A stretch of DNA of 64,000 nt from an uncultured Bacteroidales bacterium (GTDB lineage Bacteria > Bacteroidota > Bacteroidia > Bacteroidales > P3): contig CAJTPR010000001.1 of NCBI GenBank assembly GCA_910578275.1, forward strand, positions 328,928-392,927. The letters run 5' to 3'. The translations under genes and the position numbers were made by a program. Shown one piece after another: positions 28,150 to 36,762 of the stretch (position 1 is its first letter; the number at the start of each line of letters is the position of its first letter). Below the pieces are notes generated by a model, which saw only the letters and a list, made by a program, of their open reading frames with translations, was not told the origin of the DNA and ran no database searches.

Positions 28150-28494
28150 ATGGTGTTCAAGGACGAGTTGCCCTCCATAAGCAAAGGGGCCTCCTTTTGC
28201 AGGTCCGAAAATGTCTGTGTTTCCACCCGGACTCCATGTATGGAGGGAAATGTGCAAAATCGAAGTATGATGCAGGACGAGAAATTCGTGGCCCGAAAGA
28301 TCTTCGTGGGCAATGCGGTGAATCCCGATGCGAGTGTGAGAAAAGGAAACGTCACGATTTCCGCTCCGGCGCGAGCCACTTTCATCGGCAAGGAAAAGGT
28401 CGTGTTCGACAAAGGTTTCCGTTGCCAGCCTGGCGGCAGCTACAAGGTGATGCTGTTCCGGTGGCAGGCTATCGGGATTCCGATTGCCCGCTGA
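28150..28494 (+). pseudogene. ORF with a coat-hanger-like C-terminus, probable remnant
   Basis: A 114-codon frame whose ATG abuts the IbrB-like stop. The first 40 residues look non-coding, while FVGNAVNPDASVRKGNVTI and KVVFDKGFRCQPGGSYKV resemble the beta-repeat tails (coat-hanger-like) of Bacteroidota secreted proteins and the tail of the C25 fragment at 11334. It has no signal peptide and no clear upstream domain, so it is probably the 3' remnant of a lost surface-protein gene. A promoter for the zap genes follows directly. Confidence 0.35.
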
Positions 28495-28532
28495 TGCCAT
28501 GTCCGCCCCTGCCTCCGCTCCTGATTCCTCCG

Positions 28533-28564
28533 TTTGTTTTATCGTGCCAAAAACCGTAAATTTG
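28533..28564 (+). promoter_or_regulatory. Promoter of the zapB-like/zapA genes
   Basis: TTTG at 28533-28536, 20 nt, then TAAATTTG at 28557-28564: a full match to the Bacteroidota consensus, 20 nt before the zapB-like ATG. Confidence 0.75.
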
Positions 28565-28584
28565 CATTTTAAGGCACTTCTAAC

Positions 28585-28896
28585 GTGGAAGACTTGGCAA
28601 CTTTGGTTTCCGGAATCGAGAAAAAGGCGCGGAACTTGGCCGAAAGGCTGTCCGTGCTCGAAATCGAGAACAAGAAACTGAAAAGCCGGTTGAACGAGGC
28701 GGAAGTATCCTTGAGCCTGCAAAAAGGCAAAGTAAAAGAATTGGAAAACAAAAACAGCATATTAAAAGTAAGCGGCAGCCTCGGCTGCGGCAACGGGAAG
28801 CAAGACAGGCAAAAGGCCACGGCCGTCATTGACGGCCTGATCCGGGAAATCGACCGATGCCTGATGCTCTTGGACGCGGAATCCGGATTGAGATGA
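28585..28896 (+). CDS. ZapB-like coiled-coil protein
   Basis: A 103-residue protein with a strong heptad-type coiled coil from about residue 5 to 60 (IEKKARNLAERLSVLEIENKKLKSRLNEAE) and a less regular C-terminus. It overlaps zapA by 4 bp (ATGA). A small coiled-coil protein just before zapA is common in Bacteroidota and is often annotated as cell-division protein ZapB-like; direct evidence of that function is lacking. A well-formed promoter lies 20 nt upstream. Confidence 0.65.
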   Translation: MEDLATLVSGIEKKARNLAERLSVLEIENKKLKSRLNEAEVSLSLQKGKVKELENKNSILKVSGSLGCGNGKQDRQKATAVIDGLIREIDRCLMLLDAESGLR

Positions 28897-29171
28897 ACAC
28901 GATTCCCATCACCGTAAACATTTGCGAAAGGCCATACAAGTTGATGGTGAAACCCGACGACGAACCTCTTGTCAGGGAGGCGGCGCGGAAAATCAACGAA
29001 GGCTTGCGGAACTACGCGCAAAGCTACGCGTTCAAGGACAATCAGGATTTGCTGGCGATGGTTGCGTTGCAATATACCCTCAACTCGTTGAAGAACGAAA
29101 AGGAAATCAGCTACAGGGCCCGCGAATTGGCGGGACAGTTGCAACAGATAGACAGGACGCTTTCCATATAG
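28893..29171 (+). CDS. zapA: Cell division protein ZapA
   Basis: A 92-residue protein that stabilises the FtsZ ring in the cytosol. It matches ZapA: ITVNICERPYKLMVKPDDEPLVREAARKINEGL, the N-terminal beta-hairpin and helix, and a long C-terminal helix (MVALQYTLNSLKNEKEIS). The start at 28893 overlaps the upstream stop (ATGA) and fits the family N-terminus; the longer frame from 28857 adds non-family residues. The 6S RNA follows immediately, as in many bacteria. Confidence 0.88.
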   Translation: MNTIPITVNICERPYKLMVKPDDEPLVREAARKINEGLRNYAQSYAFKDNQDLLAMVALQYTLNSLKNEKEISYRARELAGQLQQIDRTLSI

Positions 29172-29174
29172 GGA

Positions 29175-29372
29175 GAAAAACCGCACGACCCGTCATACAG
29201 TTTGAAAACTCAACATTTTAAACTTTGGGGACGGGTTCCGGTTCGGGAAGGTAGGCTTTGAATTCCTTCGGGAATCTCCTTTGGAGACATAAGAAACCTG
29301 AAAGAAAGGGCTGCCCCATGAATGATAGAGCAAGGAGTTTTCTTTAACTCTATAGGGTCTGCGGTTTTTCTT
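29175..29372 (+). ncRNA. ssrS: 6S RNA (Bacteroidales-1 type)
   Basis: A non-coding stretch of about 200 nt between zapA and rny. Its ends pair: 29175-29185 with 29360-29370 (11 bp, perfect), one bulged C at 29186, then 29187-29191 with 29355-29359 (5 bp), enclosing about 160 nt. The 3' side ends in a T-run. A long closing stem with a large internal region and the position next to zapA fit 6S RNA, which mimics an open promoter and binds housekeeping RNA polymerase. No internal consensus was searched, so the name is from size, shape and context. Confidence 0.75.
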
Positions 29373-29431
29373 GCTTTCGACGTTCGACTTTCTTTTAATA
29401 GGCTCCTGATACCATAATAAAAACAAAAGAA

Positions 29432-30967
29432 ATGGAATGGAATGCCTTGTCCGCCATCGTGGCCTTCGTGCTGGGTGCGGGACTTTGGGCGGCCGTCAAC
29501 GCGGTCGTCTTGAAAAGAAGACAAAAAAGGATACTCTCCGAGGCTGAGAACCAAGGCGAGATCCTGAAAAAGGAAAAATTGCTGCAAGCCAAGGAAAAGT
29601 TCCTGCAGATGAAAGCCGAGTACGACAAGAACGTACAGGAACGGAACGGCAACCTTGTCCGCAACGAAAACAAGATCAAGCAGCGGGAAAACGAAATCAG
29701 CCGCAAGCTCGAAGAACTCCAACGCAAGAACAACGAGCTTTCCACCTTGAAAGAAAACCTCAACAACCAGTTGCAGGTGGTGGGAAAGAAACAGCAGGAA
29801 CTGGACAGGAGCCACGCCCAGCACGTCAAGCAGCTCGAGGCGGTGGCGGGTCTTTCGGCCGAAGAAGCCAAGGCCCAGCTCATCGAGTCGCTCAAGGACG
29901 AAGCCAAGTCGGAAGCCCTCAGCCAGATCAAGGACGTGGTGAACGAAGCCAAACTGACGGCCAACAAGGAAGCCCAGAAAATCGTCATCCAGACCATCCA
30001 GCGCACCGCCACCGAACACGCCATCGAAAACACGGTATCGGTGTTCAACCTCGAAAACGAGGAAATAAAGGGTCGCATCATCGGCCGGGAAGGTCGTAAC
30101 ATCCGTGCCCTTGAAGCACTTACGGGCGTGGAAATCATCATTGACGACTCGCCCGACGCCATCATCCTTTCGGGTTTCGACCCCGTAAGACGCGAAATCG
30201 CGCGGCTTTCGCTGCACAAACTCGTCACCGACGGCCGTATCCACCCCGCCCGCATCGAGGAAGTGGTGACCAAGACCCAGAAACAGATCGAACAGGAAAT
30301 CATGGAAACGGGCAAACGCACCTGTATCGACCTGGGTATCTTGAACATGAGCAACGAACTGACCCGCCTCGTCGGCAAGATGAAATATCGCTCGTCCTAC
30401 GGCCAGAACCTTTTGCAGCACGCACGCGAAACGGCCAACCTCTGCGCCACGATGGCCTCCGAACTGGGCCTGAACCCCAAGATAGCCAAACGCGCCGGCC
30501 TTTTGCACGACATAGGCAAGGTACCCGACAACGAACCCGAACTGCCGCACGCCATCCTGGGCATGAAACTGGCCGAACGGTACAAGGAAAGTCCTGAAGT
30601 ATGCAACGCCATCGGCGCCCACCACGACGAAATAGAGATGACCAACCTCATTTCGCCCATCGTGCAGGTATGCGACGCCATCTCAGGTGCCCGTCCCGGC
30701 GCCAGGAGGGAAGTGGTGGAAGCCTACATAAACCGCCTCAACAACCTGGAATCCTTGGCCTTGTCCTACCCCGGCGTGGTAAAGACGTATGCCATCCAGG
30801 CCGGTCGCGAACTGCGCGTCATCGTGGGTGCCGACAAGGTGACCGACGATCAGGCATGCCAGCTCTCGCTCGACCTGTCGAAGAAAATCCAGGAAGAAAT
30901 GACCTATCCGGGTCAGATCAAGATCACCGTCATCCGTGAGACACGGGCAGTGAACTACGCGAAATAA
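29432..30967 (+). CDS. rny: Ribonuclease Y
   Basis: Membrane-anchored endoribonuclease that starts mRNA decay. The 511 residues give the complete layout: an N-terminal membrane helix (ALSAIVAFVLGAGLWAAVNAVVL), a long Glu/Lys-rich coiled coil to about 190, a KH domain (GRIIGREGRNIRALEALTGVEII), and an HD domain (NLLQHARETANLC, then RAGLLHDIGKV with the metal-binding His-Asp pair). The 3' end overlaps the convergent thioesterase gene by 13 bp. Confidence 0.97.
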   Translation: MEWNALSAIVAFVLGAGLWAAVNAVVLKRRQKRILSEAENQGEILKKEKLLQAKEKFLQMKAEYDKNVQERNGNLVRNENKIKQRENEISRKLEELQRKNNELSTLKENLNNQLQVVGKKQQELDRSHAQHVKQLEAVAGLSAEEAKAQLIESLKDEAKSEALSQIKDVVNEAKLTANKEAQKIVIQTIQRTATEHAIENTVSVFNLENEEIKGRIIGREGRNIRALEALTGVEIIIDDSPDAIILSGFDPVRREIARLSLHKLVTDGRIHPARIEEVVTKTQKQIEQEIMETGKRTCIDLGILNMSNELTRLVGKMKYRSSYGQNLLQHARETANLCATMASELGLNPKIAKRAGLLHDIGKVPDNEPELPHAILGMKLAERYKESPEVCNAIGAHHDEIEMTNLISPIVQVCDAISGARPGARREVVEAYINRLNNLESLALSYPGVVKTYAIQAGRELRVIVGADKVTDDQACQLSLDLSKKIQEEMTYPGQIKITVIRETRAVNYAK

Positions 30968-31365
30968 GGTTCCAGAAGCGCGGAAAGATACTCCGGACAA
31001 CGGCAAGGCGTCAATCCGTCTTTCTTGACGAAGGCCAATTGCGAAAACCCATGGTTGAGCAGTTGGCCTTTTTCGTCATAGACCTCGTAACGGAAATCCA
31101 TGCGCACGCCCTGCGGCATCTTCTCGACGATGGTCCTTACCGTAATCACGTCATCGTAATGGGCGGGCTTCTTATAGTTCAGTTCGGCCTTGACCACGGG
31201 CATCATCACGCCCCTCTCCTCCATTTCCCGATATGACAAGCCCAACGCCCGCATCGATTCCCCACGTGCCATTTCGTAGAATTTCAAATAATTCCCATAA
31301 TAAACGAAGCCCATCTGGTCCACATCCCCGTAACATACGCGGATCCTGGTATCGTGACTGTACAT
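30955..31365 (-). CDS. Acyl-CoA thioesterase, YbgC/4HBT hot-dog family
   Basis: A 136-residue hot-dog-fold thioesterase. The family motif is present near the N-terminus: YGDVDQMGFVYYGNYLKFYEMARGE, where the Asp of the DxMGxVYYGNY segment is the usual catalytic residue. It is related to YbgC and 4-hydroxybenzoyl-CoA thioesterases; substrate unknown. It converges on rny with a 13-bp overlap of coding ends and starts the side of the intergenic region that also leads to dnaA. Confidence 0.9.
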   Translation of the reverse strand: MYSHDTRIRVCYGDVDQMGFVYYGNYLKFYEMARGESMRALGLSYREMEERGVMMPVVKAELNYKKPAHYDDVITVRTIVEKMPQGVRMDFRYEVYDEKGQLLNHGFSQLAFVKKDGLTPCRCPEYLSALLEPYFA

Positions 31366-31788
31366 GATCTTTTGCTTTGGACGGGTAAAAATAAAGATTT
31401 TGCCGGTTCCCGGAAAAACAGAACCCCGGACCGAAACTTATCAACAACTTTGAACCGCCTCCGGAGGCGGATATACGGAACTTCGCTTTCAACAATTTCC
31501 GGAAGAGATGCTTTGACATTCCGGAAACCGGTCCCGAGTCCGAAACGCGCACCCCTTCCATCGTTATGAAAATACAAATACATGAAAATCAATACATAAC
31601 AAATCTACAAACTAATCAAACCAAGAATCCTCCTACATATTCTTTCCTAAAAAACAAGAGCCGACATACTTTTTTTTTATCTTTTTTCAACCCATCTTTG
31701 CATTGGAAAAACACCTGTTGACCGGTCCTGGAACAACGACTTATCAACAGTCCAGAAATATAATCCAAACGTTTTACTTTCAGCCACG
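31366..31788. other. 423-bp AT-rich region upstream of dnaA; candidate oriC
   Basis: No credible coding frame is present. The region holds two copies of TTATCAACA (31438-31446 and 31741-31749), one change from the DnaA-box consensus TTATCCACA, a degenerate inverted copy near 31716, a very AT-rich stretch of about 120 bp (31561-31690), and a perfect 16-bp GC palindrome at 31455-31470. Next to dnaA this is the natural origin candidate, but no origin has been shown here; the boxes could simply regulate dnaA. Confidence 0.45.
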
Positions 31789-33204
31789 ATGGAAAAAAAC
31801 CACACCTCCATTTGGGAAGAGTGCCTTAAAATCTTCCGCGACAACTTAGGCGATTCGGCGAACTACAAGACCTGGTTTTCCCCCATCAAGGCCATAAAGC
31901 TGGATAACAACACGCTGACCATACAAGTACCCAGTCCGTTCTTCTACGAATGGCTCGAAGAACACTACGTGGAACTGCTCCGTTCCGCCATCAAGCGCAC
32001 GCTGGGACCCGAAGGCCGCCTGGAATACTCCGTCATAATGGACAACACCCATCCATACGCGGTAACCACCGAAAGCGGATACCGGAAAGAAACCCGGAAC
32101 AAGCCCACGCCCATTCCCGTCACGAAGAAAGACCAGCCCCTGGACCCTTTCATCATTCCCGGGCTCAAGAAGATAAAGGTCAATTCCCAGTTGAACCCCG
32201 ACAATTCGTTCGACAACTTCGTGGAAGGCGAGTGCAACCGCCTGGCACGTGCGGCGGGCTACGCCATCGCCGAGAATCCGGGCAAATCGGCATTCAACCC
32301 CATGTTCCTCTACGGCGCGACGGGCTTGGGCAAGACCCACCTGATGAACGCCATCGGCCTTCAGGCCAAGATGAATTATCCCGACCTCACGGTCCTGTAC
32401 GTGTCGGCCGAACTTTTCACCCAGCAATTCGTGGACGCGTGCAAGAACAAGTCGACGAACGACTTCACGCATTTCTACCAGCTCATCGACGTGCTGCTCA
32501 TCGACGACATCCACAAGTTGGCGGGGAAAGACATGACGCAAGACGCCTTTTTCCAGATATTCAATCACCTGCACCAAAGCGGCAAGCAACTGGTGATTTC
32601 GTCCGACAAGCCGCCGGTGGAACTGCAAGGCATCGAGCAACGCCTGCTCTCCCGTTTCAAATGGGGTCTGGCGGCCGATTTGCAGGTTCCCGACGTGAAC
32701 ACCCGTATCGCGATCCTGCAACGCAAGCTCCGTGCCAGCGGCGTGGAAATGCCCAAGGACGTGATCGAATACATCGCCTACAGCATCTCCACCAACGTGC
32801 GTGAAATGGAAGGCGTACTCAATTCGCTCCTGGCACAGTCCATCCTCAACAAGAAGACCATCACGATGGAACTGGCGCGCAAGATGATTGACCAGATCGT
32901 GCACAATTCCGCCAAGGAAATCTCCATCGACTACATACAGAAAGTCATCTGCGACCATTTCGAACTGTCGGTCGACAAGATCCATTCCAACACCCGCCGG
33001 CGCGAAATCGTCATCGCCCGGCAGTTGGCCATGTTCTTTGCCAAGAAACACACCAAGAACTCATTGGCCGCCATCGGAGCCCAATGCGGAAAGCGCGACC
33101 ATGCCACGGTGCTGCACGCCTGCAAGACGGTCTCCAACCTTATCGAGACTGACAAGGCCTTCAAGAGCATGGTGGAAGAACTGGACAAAAAAATCAAAAA
33201 CTGA
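31789..33204 (+). CDS. dnaA: Chromosomal replication initiator DnaA
   Basis: Initiator ATPase that opens the chromosomal origin. The 471 residues show all four domains: domain I (SIWEECLKIFRDNL and FYEWLEEHYVELL), a short linker, the AAA+ domain with Walker A GATGLGKTH near residue 178 and Walker B LLIDDIHKLAGK near 236, and the DNA-binding domain IV with the signature KKHTKNSLAAIGAQCGKRDH and ATVLHACKTV. The upstream region contains DnaA-box-like repeats that may mediate autoregulation. The downstream genes follow closely, starting 9 nt later. Confidence 0.97.
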   Translation: MEKNHTSIWEECLKIFRDNLGDSANYKTWFSPIKAIKLDNNTLTIQVPSPFFYEWLEEHYVELLRSAIKRTLGPEGRLEYSVIMDNTHPYAVTTESGYRKETRNKPTPIPVTKKDQPLDPFIIPGLKKIKVNSQLNPDNSFDNFVEGECNRLARAAGYAIAENPGKSAFNPMFLYGATGLGKTHLMNAIGLQAKMNYPDLTVLYVSAELFTQQFVDACKNKSTNDFTHFYQLIDVLLIDDIHKLAGKDMTQDAFFQIFNHLHQSGKQLVISSDKPPVELQGIEQRLLSRFKWGLAADLQVPDVNTRIAILQRKLRASGVEMPKDVIEYIAYSISTNVREMEGVLNSLLAQSILNKKTITMELARKMIDQIVHNSAKEISIDYIQKVICDHFELSVDKIHSNTRRREIVIARQLAMFFAKKHTKNSLAAIGAQCGKRDHATVLHACKTVSNLIETDKAFKSMVEELDKKIKN

Positions 33205-33212
33205 GTCCTGCC

Positions 33213-33938
33213 ATGGCAACGGCCCGCTTGTTCCTGCTGCCCGTTTGTCTTGGCGACACTCCCGTAAGCGCGGTATTGCCTGCCGATTATCTTTCGGTAA
33301 TAAAACCGTTGCGCGCCTTTTTCGTGGAAGACCCGCGTTCGGCAAGACGTTTTTTGCGCAAGGCAGGCTTCAACGCCCCTTTCGAGGAAGTGACTTTCGT
33401 CGAGTTGAACGAGCATACCAAGGAAAACGACATGGAAAGCCTGTTGGAACGACAAGGCATCGACCCCGGGACGTTCGTCAGGCAAGACATCGGCGTGCTT
33501 TCGGAAGCCGGATTGCCCTGCGTGGCCGATCCGGGCGCGATGGCCGTCGACTGGGCACACCGCATCGGTTTGCAGGTGGTACCTTTGAGCGGTCCTTCCT
33601 CCTTGTTCATGGCCTTGATGGCCTCCGGATTCAACGGACAGGATTTCTGCTTTTCGGGCTACCTTCCCGCCGAAACGAAAGAACGGCGGACACGCATCGC
33701 CGAAATAGAATCCAAGGCGCGGAAGACAGGGCAGACGCAAATCTTCATCGAGACGCCCTACCGTAGCCGGCAGATGCTGGAAAGCCTGCTGGAGACCTGT
33801 CGCCCCGACACGCGCCTGTGCGTGGCCTGCAACATCACCCTTCCCGACGAGCGCATCCTTACCCGCAGCATCGCCCAGTGGAAGAAGACGCCGATCGACA
33901 TCAACAAGAAAAACACCGTATTCCTGATTTCCGCATGA
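33213..33938 (+). CDS. RsmI-like SAM-dependent methyltransferase
   Basis: A 241-residue protein of the tetrapyrrole-methylase fold family. It has GVLSEAGLPCVADPGA and PLSGPSSLFMALMASGFNGQDFCFSGYLP, the hallmarks of the 16S rRNA C1402 2'-O-methyltransferase RsmI. It is shorter than RsmI (about 285) and lacks the C-terminal extension; the N-terminus is also atypical. It represents the separate Bacteroidota and spirochaete branch often listed just as SAM-dependent methyltransferase. An rRNA target is likely but not proven. The stop overlaps the rarA start (ATGA). Confidence 0.8.
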   Translation: MATARLFLLPVCLGDTPVSAVLPADYLSVIKPLRAFFVEDPRSARRFLRKAGFNAPFEEVTFVELNEHTKENDMESLLERQGIDPGTFVRQDIGVLSEAGLPCVADPGAMAVDWAHRIGLQVVPLSGPSSLFMALMASGFNGQDFCFSGYLPAETKERRTRIAEIESKARKTGQTQIFIETPYRSRQMLESLLETCRPDTRLCVACNITLPDERILTRSIAQWKKTPIDINKKNTVFLISA

Positions 33939-35296
33939 ACCCGCCCTTGGCCGAACAATTACGACCCCGACGTCTGGAGGACTACATCGGGCAGACCCAT
34001 CTGATGGGGCCGGGCGCGGTGTTGGAAAAAGCCATCCTTTCGGGAAACCTGCCCTCCATGATATTGTGGGGCCCTCCCGGAGTGGGCAAGACCACGCTGG
34101 CCTACTTGATTTCCAAGTATCTCGACCGCCCTTTCTTCTCGCTCAGCGCCGTATTGTCGGGCGTGAAGGAAGTGCGCGAAGTATTGGACAAGGCCGAACG
34201 CATGCAAAGATCTCCCGCCCTGGCAGGCCCGCCCTCCTTGTTCGAACCTGCCGCAGCACGTCCAAAACCGGGCAGCACGTCCAAACGTCCCATCCTGTTC
34301 ATCGACGAAATCCACCGATTCAGCAAGTCGCAGCAAGACTCGCTTCTAGGTGCGGTGGAAAAAGGCAGCATCACGTTTATCGGAGCCACCACCGAGAACC
34401 CCTCGTTCGAAGTCATCTCGCCGCTTTTGTCACGTTGCCAGACATACGTGCTGCAGCCGCTCTCCTCCCAAGATCTGGACATCCTCATCGACCGGGCCGT
34501 GAAGCATATCGGGGAACGCTACCACCTCGACATGACCATAGAGGAAAGCCGTGCCTTGAAACGTGTTTCAGGCGGCGACGGAAGAAAGCTGCTCAACGCC
34601 ATCGAACTGGTGGCAGGCGAACTCATGGCCGACCCGGCCAACACGGCGGAAGGCAAGCTGCCGCCGGTGACGGACAAGCTGGTAACGAGCCTCATACAGC
34701 AAAACCTGGTAACTTACGACAAGAACGGCGAAAACCACTACGACATCATTTCCGCCTTTATCAAGTCCTTGCGGGGCAGCGATCCCAACGCCGCCGTATA
34801 TTACCTGGCGCGGATGCTCGCCGCCGGCGAAGACGTCAAGTTCATCGCCCGCCGCATGGTCATACTCGCCTCCGAGGACATAGGCAACGCCAATCCCAAC
34901 GCGTTGCTGCTGGCCAACGCCTGCTTCGACACGGTACACAAGATAGGGTATCCCGAATGCCGCATCACATTGAGTCAGACCGCCGTCTATCTGGCCTGCT
35001 CGCCCAAGAGCAACGCCTCCTACACGGCCATCGACGCGGCGTTGGCGGCCGTCAAGCAAACGGGCGACCTGCCCGTGCCCCTGCACTTGCGCAACGCGCC
35101 GACCAAGCTCATGAAAGACCTGGGTTACCAAGACGGTTACCGGTACGCGCACGACTTCGACGGCAATTTCGCCGAACAGGAATTCCTGCCCGAAAAAATC
35201 AGCGGAAGCGTGTTCTACACCCCCGGAGACAATCCCAAGGAAAACGAAATGCGCCATCGCCTCAAACGACTTTGGAAAGAAAAATACGGATATTAA
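33935..35296 (+). CDS. rarA: Replication-associated recombination protein A (RarA/MgsA)
   Basis: AAA+ ATPase related to clamp loaders that acts at stalled replication forks. The protein has 453 residues; the ATG at 33935 overlaps the previous stop and starts the family N-terminus PPLAEQLRPRRLEDYIGQTH. It has Walker A GPPGVGKTT near residue 46, Walker B ILFIDEIHRFSKSQQD near 118, the sensor region FIGATTENPSFEV, and the C-terminal MgsA domain (DPNAAVYYLARML, then RRMVILASEDIGNANP). A Pro/Ala/Ser-rich insertion of about 25 residues (about 90-115) sits just before Walker B, which is unusual. It is tightly packed with sufE downstream. Confidence 0.95.
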   Translation: MNPPLAEQLRPRRLEDYIGQTHLMGPGAVLEKAILSGNLPSMILWGPPGVGKTTLAYLISKYLDRPFFSLSAVLSGVKEVREVLDKAERMQRSPALAGPPSLFEPAAARPKPGSTSKRPILFIDEIHRFSKSQQDSLLGAVEKGSITFIGATTENPSFEVISPLLSRCQTYVLQPLSSQDLDILIDRAVKHIGERYHLDMTIEESRALKRVSGGDGRKLLNAIELVAGELMADPANTAEGKLPPVTDKLVTSLIQQNLVTYDKNGENHYDIISAFIKSLRGSDPNAAVYYLARMLAAGEDVKFIARRMVILASEDIGNANPNALLLANACFDTVHKIGYPECRITLSQTAVYLACSPKSNASYTAIDAALAAVKQTGDLPVPLHLRNAPTKLMKDLGYQDGYRYAHDFDGNFAEQEFLPEKISGSVFYTPGDNPKENEMRHRLKRLWKEKYGY

Positions 35297-35299
35297 GCC

Positions 35300-35728
35300 A
35301 TGACCATCACAGAAAAACAACAACAGCTCGTACGACAGTTCTCCGCCCTTTCCGAATGGATGGACCGCTATACGCTCTTGATCGAAAAAGGAAAGGAATG
35401 CCCCGCGCTTGCCGATGGAGACAAGACCGAGGCGTTCCTGATCAAGGGTTGCCAGTCGCGCGTATGGATAAAGGCCGAATACGTGGACGGGAAAGTGTTT
35501 TTCAAGGCCGACTCCGATGCCGTGATCACCAAGGGGATAGCCGCCTTGCTGATTTACGTCTTTTCGGGCGAAAGCCCGCAAGACATCGTCGACGCGCCCG
35601 TGGACTTCCTCGACAAGATGGGACTCAAGGAACACCTTTCCCCCTCCCGTTCCAACGGACTGACCGCCATGCTCAAGCAAATCAAACTCTACGCATTGGC
35701 ATTGAGCATGAAAGACAGGCAATCCTGA
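35300..35728 (+). CDS. sufE: SufE family cysteine-desulfurase acceptor
   Basis: A 142-residue protein that takes sulfur from SufS and passes it to the Fe-S scaffold. The fold is shown by FLIKGCQSRVWIKAEYVDGKVFFKADSDAVITKG, with Cys 51 in GCQS the expected persulfide-bearing residue. The length agrees with SufE. It begins 3 nt after the rarA stop, so they are likely cotranscribed. No other suf genes are nearby. Confidence 0.93.
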   Translation: MTITEKQQQLVRQFSALSEWMDRYTLLIEKGKECPALADGDKTEAFLIKGCQSRVWIKAEYVDGKVFFKADSDAVITKGIAALLIYVFSGESPQDIVDAPVDFLDKMGLKEHLSPSRSNGLTAMLKQIKLYALALSMKDRQS

Positions 35729-35754
35729 AACCCGGACGATTTTTCAAAATTCGG

Positions 35755-35762
35755 TAACTTTG
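35755..35762 (+). promoter_or_regulatory. Candidate -7 promoter element for the polyprenyl synthase gene
   Basis: TAACTTTG matches TAnnTTTG, 25 nt before the ATG at 35788. No good -33 TTTG is visible. Confidence 0.45.
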
Positions 35763-35787
35763 GGGATTTTTACAGCAGCAACAGTCC

Positions 35788-36759
35788 ATGGAAGAATTGG
35801 CCGTCTTCGATAAGAAATTCCAAGAACTCGTCGCCGGGGACTTTCCAGAGATGGAACAAGTGAACCGGCAGCTTTTCCAGTCCAAGGGGAAGCAGCTCCG
35901 CCCCATGCTGGTCTTGCTTACCCACAAGCTTTTCCGCCCCCAGGTGGCGGACCAGGCCTATCTGGCGGCATCGCTGGTGGAAATCATACACATGGCCTCC
36001 TTGATACACGACGACGTGGTGGACATGTCCGACATGCGACGCGGCAAGGCCTCCATACGGTCGCTCTTCGGAAACAAGACCGCCGTCCTGGCCGGCGACT
36101 ACCTGCTCGCCAACGCTTTCCTGAAAGCCTACGACGGCCATGATTCCCGGCTCCTGCTTTTCCTTGTGGACGTCATCCGCCAGATGAGCGCGGGCGAACT
36201 CATACAACTGGAATACGTGGCCAATCCGCAAGCGACCGAAGAGAACTACTACCGTATCATAGAACGCAAGACGGCGGCCTTGTTCGGCTGCTGTTGCCAA
36301 TGCGGCGCCTATACCGCCCAAGCCGGACCCTCTCAAATCGCGTTGGCGCAGGAAATAGGCCGCAACGCGGGTCTGGTATTCCAGATAAAGGACGACTTGT
36401 TGGACCTCGATCCGGACGCGGACAGCGGAAAGCAATACGGCAACGACCTGCTGGAAGGCAAACTCACGCTGCCCGCCCTCTACTACCTGCAAAACGCCGC
36501 ACAAAAGGAAAAGGACGATTTCTTCGCCGGACTGCGCCGGTTGATGGAGCGCCACAATGCTCCCCGGCCGGAAGAGGCCTCGGAAACGAAGCCCGAAGTG
36601 GACGGATTGATCGCCCGCATCAAGCAATCGGGCGCGGAAGAATACGCCTTGCGGAAGGCCGAGGGATTTTCCCGCAAGGCATGGGATGCCTACCGGCGGT
36701 TGGACCGCGTTTCACCCGCCTTTGAAAAATTGCTCGAACAAATCTGTCATATCCGTTAG
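35788..36759 (+). CDS. Polyprenyl (isoprenyl) diphosphate synthase
   Basis: A 323-residue trans-prenyltransferase that extends allylic diphosphates with IPP. It has GKQLRPMLVLL, the first Asp-rich motif HDDVVDMSDMRRGK (DDxxD) and the second QIKDDLLDLDPD. The residue pair before the first motif suggests a long-chain product, perhaps the octaprenyl type used for the menaquinone side chain, but chain length cannot be settled by eye. The ubiB-family kinase is two genes downstream, a link to quinone biology. Confidence 0.92.
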   Translation: MEELAVFDKKFQELVAGDFPEMEQVNRQLFQSKGKQLRPMLVLLTHKLFRPQVADQAYLAASLVEIIHMASLIHDDVVDMSDMRRGKASIRSLFGNKTAVLAGDYLLANAFLKAYDGHDSRLLLFLVDVIRQMSAGELIQLEYVANPQATEENYYRIIERKTAALFGCCCQCGAYTAQAGPSQIALAQEIGRNAGLVFQIKDDLLDLDPDADSGKQYGNDLLEGKLTLPALYYLQNAAQKEKDDFFAGLRRLMERHNAPRPEEASETKPEVDGLIARIKQSGAEEYALRKAEGFSRKAWDAYRRLDRVSPAFEKLLEQICHIR

Positions 36760-36762
36760 ACC

